Shown piece after piece: positions 1 through 5,852 of a stretch of 5,852 nucleotides of DNA. The position numbers were made by a program, and so were the translations under genes. The stretch is taken from positions 1 through 5,852 of the forward strand of contig JAGGZG010000087.1 in assembly GCA_021162125.1 (NCBI GenBank), given 5' to 3'. Source of the stretch: Anaerolineae bacterium (GTDB lineage: Bacteria > Chloroflexota > Anaerolineae > JACIWR01). The notes beneath the pieces are model-generated. The model had not been told where the DNA came from, ran no database searches, and saw nothing but the letters and a program-made list of their open reading frames with translations. Positions within the stretch are counted from its first letter, which is position 1; each line of letters starts with the position of its first letter.

Positions 1-69
1 ACTTTCACCCCCATCCCAACGCCCACCCACACCCCCACTTCGACGCCTACTCCCACTCCTATCCCGCCA
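1..69 (+). repeat. Thr-Pro-rich linker coding repeat
   Basis: This stretch encodes alternating Thr-Pro pairs with a few Ser, His and Ile residues, written with ACN CCN codons. It is a low-complexity linker typical of secreted multidomain proteins, where it separates an upstream domain or wall anchor from the Ig-like domains. It continues past the left edge, so its full length is unknown. Confidence 0.75.
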
Positions 70-1929
70 GGCGTCAGCAGTATTGACCCGCCCACGGGTT
101 CGGTGGATGACGACGCGCTCACGGTAACCATCACGGGCTCGAATTTCCTGCCCGGCGCGTCCGTCCTCCTGCGGCGCAGTGGTTACCCGGACATCGTGGC
201 TAGCGGGGTGACCGTGGTGGACGACGCACACATCACTTGCACGTTCAACCTCAACGGCCAGGCGCTGGGAAGCTGGGACGTGGTGGTGATCAATCCCGAT
301 AGCCAATCGGGCACTCTGCCAGGCGGGTTCACCGTGGTGCATGGTGCAGCGCATCACTTCACTTTTGACCCCATATCCCAGCAGGTGATCAACGTGAGTT
401 TCCCGATAACGATCACCGCCTGGGATCAATACGACAACCAGGCCACCAGTTACACGGCCACGGCTGCGCTCACCGACACCACGGCTACCATCAGTCCGAC
501 CGTCACCTCGAACTTTGCTGCCGGGGTCTGGAGCGAGCCGGTAGCCATCGGCGCGGTGGGAACGGACATCGTGATCACCGCTACCTCTACCCTTGATCCC
601 GGCGTGGTGGGGACGAGCGCCCCCTTCACCGTGACCCATCCCACGCCCACGGTGCTGGGCGTCACCCCCAACGAAGGGCTCTCAATCTCGCCGACCGCAG
701 TGACCATCACCGGTACGGACTTCGTGGACACGCCGGGTGTGTACATTGGCGCGACCCCGGCGCTGGGCATCACCTGGCTGGACAGCACCACCCTGACCGG
801 CACTGTCCCGGCTGGGCTCTCGCCGGGCATCTACAACGTGACCGTGCGCAACCCCGGCCCGACGAATCCGGCCGGCACGTTGGAGCACGCCTTCACCGTG
901 CGAGACGTACTCACGCCACCGAATCAGGTGCTGGACTATGCCCTGTTGCGCACAAACGGGCCGGGTGCCGATGATGACGAGGGGGACAACGACAAAGTAC
1001 AGGTCATCTTCTTTGAGTTACCGGACAGTCTGTCACCCACTACTGATCTGTACTTCAACGTCTTCGACCCGGATTGTGGAGGGATTGATGCCTCGTTGGG
1101 TGGTATGACCACTACTTTCAGTGTGCTGGGTGGTCAACATGCTTACTCCGATCCGCTGGCCCGCGCGCCTTTCTTCACCGACACCAACCGGGCCGGGATA
1201 CTGGCCGGCACCCTTCTCGTCAGTCGTACCTTTGGAAGCGGCGCTGTTTATTCAAATACGTGGGTAGCCCTGAATACCGTTACTGTCCCTATCACCGCAG
1301 GCGAGCACATTGACGGCAAATACATCTTTAAACTGGCAGTTGAGGGCGTAGGCGGCAACGGTGGAAATATCTACGACGTCTCCATAAGTACATCACCGCC
1401 CCCGACGAATACCGTACCACTCGGCACGCGCGTCTTCGCTTATGGCCTCACTTTCCAGATACCCACGGACGCTGAGCCGCACCTGTATCCCTACGTCACA
1501 GCAGGCGCGGAGCAGGTCATCCAGTACAATTTCGACTTCGACGCTCTTACTACTAGCTCCATAACTGGTTATATGACTTTCACCACGCCCTCGGGGCAGG
1601 TGTTCCCTATGAGTGTTGGCGGCAATGCCATTAATATTAATAATATGGACTGGATCTCGTCTACCCATCCCGCTGCCACGGAGGACCGCGACGCCACCTG
1701 GACGGTGACGGCAAATAGGTCCGACCCTTCTTTCGGGGGTAACTGCGTCACCTTCTACGCCACCGACGAGAACGGCAACGCCCTTGCCATCTTTGGCCGG
1801 CCATACGGCGGAGCTCCGCCACCCCTGCCTGGCGGAGTCGCTCCTTTTGTCCCATCGGAAGTGCTCCCGGTCAACGCGGCCCAGGGTGCGCCGTCCGACG
1901 ATGGGCAGGGACACCACCCGCCGTCCTGA
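1..1929 (+). CDS. Secreted/surface protein with IPT/TIG-like Ig domains, 5'-partial
   Basis: The reading frame is open from base 1 to the TGA at 1927-1929, giving 642 visible residues. A GTG at 103 is in frame, but it lies inside the first Ig-like domain, so it is not the true start. Order of parts: Thr/Pro-rich linker (residues 1-23); IPT/TIG-like domain (about 25-113, with ITGSNF and a closing GGFTV); an Ig-like beta domain (about 114-213, with VNVSFPITITAWDQYDN-type strands); a second IPT/TIG-like domain (about 216-300, with VTPNEG, ITGTDF and AFTV); then about 340 residues rich in Thr, Gly and aromatic residues that I do not recognise. An acidic patch, DDDEGDND, sits at about 324-331 and DPDCGG at about 356-361; calcium binding is possible but unproven. 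The C-terminus is Pro/Gly rich and has no visible LPXTG motif or membrane helix. The signal peptide would lie outside the window. By family knowledge this is an extracellular adhesion or scaffold-like protein; its specific role is unknown. Confidence 0.85.
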   Translation, partial: TFTPIPTPTHTPTSTPTPTPIPPGVSSIDPPTGSVDDDALTVTITGSNFLPGASVLLRRSGYPDIVASGVTVVDDAHITCTFNLNGQALGSWDVVVINPDSQSGTLPGGFTVVHGAAHHFTFDPISQQVINVSFPITITAWDQYDNQATSYTATAALTDTTATISPTVTSNFAAGVWSEPVAIGAVGTDIVITATSTLDPGVVGTSAPFTVTHPTPTVLGVTPNEGLSISPTAVTITGTDFVDTPGVYIGATPALGITWLDSTTLTGTVPAGLSPGIYNVTVRNPGPTNPAGTLEHAFTVRDVLTPPNQVLDYALLRTNGPGADDDEGDNDKVQVIFFELPDSLSPTTDLYFNVFDPDCGGIDASLGGMTTTFSVLGGQHAYSDPLARAPFFTDTNRAGILAGTLLVSRTFGSGAVYSNTWVALNTVTVPITAGEHIDGKYIFKLAVEGVGGNGGNIYDVSISTSPPPTNTVPLGTRVFAYGLTFQIPTDAEPHLYPYVTAGAEQVIQYNFDFDALTTSSITGYMTFTTPSGQVFPMSVGGNAININNMDWISSTHPAATEDRDATWTVTANRSDPSFGGNCVTFYATDENGNALAIFGRPYGGAPPPLPGGVAPFVPSEVLPVNAAQGAPSDDGQGHHPPS

Positions 1930-1963
1930 GAATTTATTGCTCTTCCATCACTACAGCGATTCC

Positions 1964-1994
1964 GGGGGTAGGATACGCGAGCAGTCCTACCCCT
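1964..1994 (+). terminator. Hairpin after the surface-protein gene, possible terminator
   Basis: The arms GGGGTAGGA (1965-1973) and TCCTACCCC (1985-1993) are perfect 9-bp complements. G-T wobbles on both sides extend the stem to 1964-1994, with a 9-nt loop. It starts 35 bp after the TGA of the upstream gene and is followed by the moderately T-rich TCGTTATTCT. There is no clean U-tract, so an intrinsic terminator is plausible but not certain. It could also be a dispersed palindrome. Confidence 0.4.
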
Positions 1995-2006
1995 CGTTAT
2001 TCTCAG

Positions 2007-2039
2007 AGGTGACCGTCACTTCCAAAGTGACGGTCACCT
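2007..2039. promoter_or_regulatory. 15-bp perfect inverted repeat made of two palindromes; operator or terminator hairpin
   Basis: Positions 2007-2021 and 2025-2039 are perfect reverse complements (15 bp), leaving a 3-nt centre CCA. Each arm also contains its own palindrome: GTGAC-C-GTCAC (2009-2019) and GTGAC-G-GTCAC (2027-2037). Their centres are 18 bp apart. The element ends 12 bp before the -35 box of the prfA promoter. No T-run follows. As RNA it would be a very stable hairpin ending read-through from the upstream gene; as DNA it could be a double dimer-binding site upstream of the promoter. The sequence alone does not decide between these. Confidence 0.5.
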
Positions 2040-2051
2040 GACTCCGCCTGC

Positions 2052-2079
2052 TTGACTATACGCCCAAGTCTATTATAAT
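2052..2079 (+). promoter_or_regulatory. Sigma70-type promoter for prfA
   Basis: The -35 box is TTGACT (2052-2057, 5/6 match to TTGACA). The -10 box is TATAAT (2074-2079, perfect match). The spacer is 16 bp, and the AT-rich -10 region stands out in GC-rich surroundings. The predicted transcript start is about 2085-2088, giving a 5' leader of about 155 nt before prfA. This promoter probably drives prfA and prmC and perhaps the two genes after them. The +1 position is not shown experimentally. Confidence 0.75.
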
Positions 2080-2095
2080 AAGAGCCAGGACATCT

Positions 2096-2202
2096 TGGGC
2101 TTGCCCTGATGGCCATTCCGGTTTCCAAACAGGTTGGATCCACGGCTCGACGTATCCAGGGCGGCGGGGTGCGACCCCGCCCTACTGGGTTCGCCCTGAT
2201 GG
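2096..2202 (+). repeat. Imperfect 17-nt direct repeat, two copies 90 bp apart, in prfA leader
   Basis: Copy one (2096-2112) is TGGGCTTGCCCTGATGG and copy two (2186-2202) is TGGGTTCGCCCTGATGG. They match at 15 of 17 bases, and the last 10 bases (GCCCTGATGG) are identical. Both differences lie in the small loop between GGG and CCC, leaving CTTG in one and TTCG in the other, so each copy keeps a possible mini-hairpin. The origin is unknown; it may be a duplicated leader element. Confidence 0.5.
2158..2183. repeat. GC-rich palindrome resembling a dispersed intergenic repeat
   Basis: GGCGGGGT (2163-2170) pairs perfectly with ACCCCGCC (2174-2181) around the 3-nt loop GCG. The flanks AGGG and CCT can extend the stem across a bulge. 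Short GGGCGGGGT/ACCCCGCCC palindromes of this type often recur between genes in GC-rich bacterial genomes. Only one copy is visible here, so dispersal is inferred. Confidence 0.4.
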
Positions 2203-2224
2203 GCGTGCTTGGCAAGCCTTGACT

Positions 2225-2231
2225 GAGGGGG
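2225..2231 (+). promoter_or_regulatory. Ribosome binding site of prfA
   Basis: GAGGGGG lies 10 nt before the ATG at 2242. An in-frame TGA at 2233-2235 falls between this site and the start codon, so the ATG is the first possible start in this frame and the start is well fixed. Confidence 0.6.
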
Positions 2232-2241
2232 TTGAAACCGC

Positions 2242-3318
<1,077 letters not shown>

Positions 3319-3324
3319 ACCACC

Positions 3325-4193
3325 GTGCACGAGAGAGCGTCTGAGGTAGACTCAACTCTACGATGGGCAACGGCCCGCCTGCGCGCCGCTGGCGTGGATA
3401 GCCCCCGTCTGGATGCGGAAATCCTGCTGGCGCACGTCCTGACCGTGGACCGGACCCACGTCCTGGCCCATCCGGAGCGGAGCCTGCGCGCCACTGAGTC
3501 CGCCCGCTACCGTCAACTCGTCGTTCGCCGCGCGCGACACGAGCCCGTGCCCTACCTGGTGGGCCATCAGGAGTTCTACGGGCTCGACTTCCGCGTCGGC
3601 CCGGCGGTGCTCATCCCCCGCCCGGAGACTGAACTGCTCGTCGAGGCGGCCATCGCCCTGGGCTGTGCATCGGAGACACGACCCTGGATCGTGGCTGACG
3701 TGGGCACCGGCAGCGGGGCCATTGCCATCAGCCTGGCGGTGAACGGCCCCATGCCCGGGTGTACGCCACGGACGTATCCGCCGAGGCGCTGGCTGTGGCG
3801 GAGGAGAACCGCCATCGCCACGGGGTGGGCGAGCGCGTGACGCTGCTCCGTGGTCACCTGCTGGCCCCCCTGCCCGAACCGGTGGATTGCATCGTCGCCA
3901 ATCTGCCCTACGTCAGCCGCGCCGAGTGGGAATCGCTGCCTACAGGCATCGCTGCCTACGAGCCTCGCCTGGCACTCGATGGTGGCCCCGACGGCCTGGA
4001 ACGCATCGGCGAGTTACTGGCCTCCGCCGGACCACATCTACGCCCTGGGGGAGCCATTCTGCTGGAGATAGGAGCGGCACAGGGGCCAGCAGTGATCAGG
4101 CTGGCCGAGGAGCACTTTCCCCAGGCCCGCGTTGACCTCTTGCGTGATTACGCCGGGCTGGCCCGCGTTGTGCGCGTCCAGACGGCCGACTGA
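3325..4193 (+). CDS. prmC: Release factor glutamine N5-methyltransferase PrmC, interrupted by a frameshift
   Basis: PrmC uses S-adenosylmethionine to methylate the glutamine of the GGQ motif of RF1 and RF2. The first frame runs from GTG 3325 to a TGA at 3838-3840. Homology-like sequence continues in the -1 frame from about 3750 to the TGA at 4191-4193. Adding one base near 3750/3751 gives 289 residues, close to E. coli PrmC (277). Visible parts: N-terminal helical domain (about 1-85); HQEFYGLDFRVGPAVLIPRPETE (81-103); SAM-binding motif DVGTGSG (125-131); restored join at 142-146; substrate-glutamine motif NLPY (193-196, the family norm is NPPY); EPRLALDGGPDGL (213-225). The uninterrupted first fragment (171 residues) lacks the NLPY motif and should be inactive. 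A sequencing or assembly error is the likeliest cause, because both halves look well conserved; a recent mutation is the alternative. Confidence 0.9.
3747..3752 (+). other. Frameshift point in prmC
   Basis: The first frame reads Asn-Gly-Pro up to 3750, then becomes unlike PrmC. From 3759 the other frame reads VYATDVSAEAL, as the family expects. A missing G between 3750 and 3751 would restore GGC CCC GAT GCC CGG GTG (G-P-D-A-R-V). A missing C in the run CCCC (3747-3750) would restore G-P-H-A-R-V. Both repairs are single-base; the E. coli protein has Pro-Asp here, which favours the G. Confidence 0.85.
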
Positions 4194-4233
4194 CCGGGAA
4201 CTATCGAACACTGTTATAGGTGAAGCCGGAGCG

Positions 4234-4281
4234 GGCATTCTTCGACTGCATTCCGCTGCGCTTCATTCCGCTCAGAATGCC
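4234..4281. repeat. Intergenic repeat-like element between prmC and the HAD gene
   Basis: The ends GGCATTCT (4234-4241) and AGAATGCC (4274-4281) are perfect 8-bp inverted repeats. Inside, CATTCCGCT occurs twice (4249-4257 and 4264-4272), offset 15 bp. On the minus strand it reads CATTCTGAGCGGAATG..., then GTCGAAGAATG, resembling short dispersed elements common between genes in many bacterial genomes. It occupies much of the 137-bp gap (4194-4330), where I see no clear gene. Only one copy is present here, so dispersal is inferred. Confidence 0.55.
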
Positions 4282-4330
4282 TCCGCTCACCCGTGCCCGA
4301 AAGCATCCGGTAGAAAAACCACGGACAGCT

Positions 4331-5152
4331 ATGGACGCAACACACCACCAACGATACAAACTCCTGGCCGCTGACTTGGACGGCACCCTGCTGGACGAGG
4401 ACTTCACCCTCTCGCCCCGCGTGAAGACCGCCGTCCGCCGGGCCATAGAGCGGGGCGTGCACGTCACCCTGGCCACCGGACGAGGTTACGCAACCACGCT
4501 CCAATACGCGCGGGAATTGGGGATTACCACCCCGCTCATCTGCTACCAGGGCGGTCAGATACGCGACCCTGGCAGCGGGGAGATTCTCCACAACGTGACC
4601 ATGCCCCGCGCTCTGGCCGAAGAGGCCATTCGTCTGGCGCAGGAGCGAGGCTGGCACCTGTGCCTGTACGTTGGCGACCAGGTCTTTCTGAACGAGTTCC
4701 TGCACCCGCCCGATTTTTATGAGCAGTGGGTCAGCATGGCCGTGCACTGCGTGCCCGATCTGACCACCGTCCTCGATGGCGAGCCTACCAAGTTCATCGT
4801 CGTCGCCGATGAGCCGCAGGCCGACCGCATCGAGAGAGAACTACGCGCCCGCATGGATGGCCGCTTGAAAATCGTGCGCAGCCATCGCTTTTTCGTGGAG
4901 GGCAATCCGTTGCAGGCTACCAAAGGCCAGGCTCTGGCCCACCTGGCCGGGCTGCTGGGCGTGGATCGTGCTGCGGTGATGGCCATCGGTGATCAGGGCA
5001 ACGACGCCGACATGGTGGCCTGGGCTGGCCTGGGCGTGGCGATGGGCAATGCGGTCCCTCAGGTCAAGGCCGTGGCCGATTACGTCGCTCCCCCGGTGGA
5101 CGAGGATGGAGCAGCGGTGGCAATTGAGCGCTTCCTGTTGATGGACAAGTGA
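4331..5152 (+). CDS. Cof-type HAD-superfamily hydrolase (sugar-phosphate phosphatase-like)
   Basis: A soluble HAD phosphatase of the Cof subfamily (class IIB cap); members typically dephosphorylate sugar phosphates, nucleotides or flavin precursors, and the substrate cannot be read from sequence. From ATG 4331 it has 273 residues, the usual family length. Motif I is DLDGTL (15-20; Asp15 nucleophile, Asp17 acid/base). Motif II is the Thr in LATGR (47-51). The cap domain spans about 80-185. The motif III lysine is Lys198 in ATKGQAL. Motif IV is GDQGNDADM (220-228), binding Mg2+. An upstream in-frame GTG at 4220 would add 37 residues, but these are translated from the intergenic repeat and precede the conserved start of the domain, so I reject it. 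No strong ribosome site precedes 4331. The tsaC-like gene begins 7 bp after its stop, suggesting co-transcription. Confidence 0.9.
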   Translation: MDATHHQRYKLLAADLDGTLLDEDFTLSPRVKTAVRRAIERGVHVTLATGRGYATTLQYARELGITTPLICYQGGQIRDPGSGEILHNVTMPRALAEEAIRLAQERGWHLCLYVGDQVFLNEFLHPPDFYEQWVSMAVHCVPDLTTVLDGEPTKFIVVADEPQADRIERELRARMDGRLKIVRSHRFFVEGNPLQATKGQALAHLAGLLGVDRAAVMAIGDQGNDADMVAWAGLGVAMGNAVPQVKAVADYVAPPVDEDGAAVAIERFLLMDK

Positions 5153-5159
5153 CGGCGAA

Positions 5160-5816
5160 GTGGAGACCAGAATCCTATCTGCGAATGATCCATCTGCCCT
5201 GGCCGCTGCGCTGGACGTTCTGCGCCACGGCGGGGTGATTGCTTTCCCCACCGATACGGTGTATGGTGTGGGCGCACACGCCTTCCAGCCAGAGGCGGTG
5301 CGGCGGCTGTACGTCGCCAAGAATCGCCCTGCCGAGAAGGCTATCCCCTTGCTCATCGCCAGCGTGGATGATCTGCCATTCGTCGCTGCGGAGGTATCCG
5401 AGACCGCCCGACGGCTGGCTGCCCGTTTCTGGCCTGGCGGGCTGACCCTGGTCGTGCCCCGGCATCCCCGCGTGCCCGACGTGGTGAGCTCCGGCCCCAC
5501 GGTGGCCGTGCGCGTGCCCGACCATCCCATCCCATTGGCCCTGATCGCTGCCCTCGGCGCACCGTTGGCGGCCACCAGTGCCAACCTCAGCGGTCAACCG
5601 AGCCCCACCACCGCCGACCAGGTGGTGGCCCAACTTCGAGGGCGTGTCGTCCTGGTCCTGGACGGTGGCCCTTGCCCCGGTGGTGTGCCTTCCACCGTGA
5701 TAGACGTGACGGTGGATCCGCCGGTAATCCTGCGTCACGGAGCGATCAGTGCAGAGATGATCCACTCCGTCCTTCAGAGGCACCGGGGGAGTGATTCTAC
5801 TACTTTTAAGGTTTAA
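5160..5816 (+). CDS. tsaC: L-threonylcarbamoyladenylate synthase, YrdC/TsaC/Sua5 family
   Basis: Makes threonylcarbamoyl-AMP from threonine, bicarbonate and ATP; the TsaBDE proteins then transfer the group to A37 of ANN-reading tRNAs (t6A). The protein has 218 residues and is a single YrdC domain without the C-terminal Sua5 domain. Motifs: FPTDTVYGVG (29-38), KNRP (54-57), PGGLT (92-96), VAVRVPDHP (116-124), TSANLSG (139-145), PSTVID (177-182) and RHGAIS (192-197); the basic and TSAN residues shape the nucleotide and threonine pocket. The start is GTG 5160, 7 bp after the HAD stop; the Shine-Dalgarno match is weak, so translation may be coupled to the HAD gene. It belongs to the same translation-fidelity neighbourhood as prfA and prmC. 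Related YciO or HypF-type domains are less likely given length and motifs. Confidence 0.95.
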   Translation: METRILSANDPSALAAALDVLRHGGVIAFPTDTVYGVGAHAFQPEAVRRLYVAKNRPAEKAIPLLIASVDDLPFVAAEVSETARRLAARFWPGGLTLVVPRHPRVPDVVSSGPTVAVRVPDHPIPLALIAALGAPLAATSANLSGQPSPTTADQVVAQLRGRVVLVLDGGPCPGGVPSTVIDVTVDPPVILRHGAISAEMIHSVLQRHRGSDSTTFKV

Positions 5817-5834
5817 GAGCGTGTCTGCAAATTC

Positions 5835-5841
5835 GAGGTGA
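5835..5841 (+). promoter_or_regulatory. Shine-Dalgarno site for a gene starting at or beyond the right edge
   Basis: GAGGTGA matches the complement of the 16S rRNA 3' end over 7 bases. Eleven bases remain to the window edge, with no ATG, GTG or TTG among them, so a start codon may follow just outside. It suggests that the + strand operon continues after tsaC. Confidence 0.5.
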
Positions 5842-5852
5842 AGGTATCAACC

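Larger units (their letters stand above)
2087..2241 (+). other. Structured 5' leader of prfA, no known riboswitch recognised
   Basis: Between the promoter and the prfA start there is no credible ORF or tRNA. The stretch can form several stems. One is a long-range 8-bp pairing of GGCTTGCC (2098-2105) with GGCAAGCC (2211-2218), ending just before the ribosome binding site. Inside it are a bulged hairpin (TGGAT 2135-2139 with ATCCA 2154-2158, plus ACG 2142-2144 with CGT 2151-2153), a GC-rich hairpin (2163-2181) and a short one, CGCCC/GGGCG (2192-2205). A closed multi-branch leader is therefore possible and could influence prfA translation. Folding in GC-rich DNA is easy by chance, and I match it to no named RNA family. 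Confidence 0.35.

Noticed and set aside
1627..1648. AT-rich palindrome ATTAATATTAAT inside the surface-protein gene
   Set aside because: It encodes Ile/Asn residues in frame and has no promoter-like partner or other copies; probably local codon choice.
2131..2160. tRNA-like segment in the prfA leader (GGATCCACGGCTCGACG)
   Set aside because: No GGTTCRANYCC T-loop, no acceptor stem and no anticodon arm can be assembled.
2003..2215. Minus-strand 70-residue ORF over the prfA upstream region
   Set aside because: It crosses the promoter and hairpins, has no ribosome site and shows no recognisable protein features.
3744..3760. Programmed -1 frameshift in prmC at CCCC
   Set aside because: CCC could slip by one base, but there is no standard X-XXY-YYZ heptamer, and programmed shifting is not known to me for prmC; a one-base error or mutation is simpler.
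4190..4220. Possible promoter (TG-T-TATAGG) before the HAD gene
   Set aside because: The -10 matches only 4/6, and the best -35 (CTGACC) is 19 bp away; too weak to call.
4220..4330. GTG start giving a 310-residue HAD protein
   Set aside because: The extra 37 residues come from the intergenic repeat and have no family counterpart; ATG 4331 gives the normal length.
4841..5584. Long minus-strand ORF (247 residues) opposite the HAD and tsaC genes
   Set aside because: It is antisense to two genes with clear family motifs; such open frames are common in GC-rich DNA.

Overview
The window looks like a GC-rich bacterial chromosome segment. The best guess is Chloroflexota, perhaps Anaerolineae-like. 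The clues are a Thr-Pro-rich linker followed by IPT/TIG-type surface domains, NLPY instead of NPPY in the PrmC methyltransferase, and GC-rich dispersed-looking palindromes between genes. No ribosomal RNA or other lineage marker is present, so this assignment is inference. All supported genes lie on the + strand.

Region 1 (1-1929) is the 3' part of a gene for a large secreted or surface protein; its start is outside the window. It shows a Thr/Pro linker, an IPT/TIG-like Ig domain, a second beta-rich Ig-like domain, another IPT/TIG-like domain, and about 340 residues of beta-rich sequence that I do not recognise. Region 2 (1930-2241) is a dense 312-bp non-coding stretch. It holds two strong hairpins, a near-consensus sigma70 promoter (TTGACT-16 bp-TATAAT) and a leader of about 155 nt. 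The leader has several possible stems and an imperfect 17-nt direct repeat spaced exactly 90 bp.

Region 3 (2242-5816) is a translation-quality gene cluster. It starts with prfA (release factor 1, with PVT and GGQ motifs). Six bases later comes prmC, the methyltransferase that modifies the glutamine of the RF1/RF2 GGQ motif. After a 137-bp gap holding a repeat there is a Cof-type HAD hydrolase, and 7 bp later a YrdC/TsaC family L-threonylcarbamoyladenylate synthase for the tRNA t6A pathway. prfA-prmC-tsaC is a familiar bacterial neighbourhood; the HAD gene between prmC and tsaC is the less standard member. prmC is broken by an apparent one-base deletion near 3750/3751. Restoring one base gives a normal 289-residue protein.

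The last 36 bases contain a good Shine-Dalgarno sequence, which suggests another + strand gene starting at or just beyond the right edge. I found no convincing new multi-gene system, mobile element, CRISPR array or tRNA. The most interesting non-coding signal is the pair of GTGAC-N-GTCAC palindromes directly upstream of the prfA promoter, together with the foldable prfA leader.
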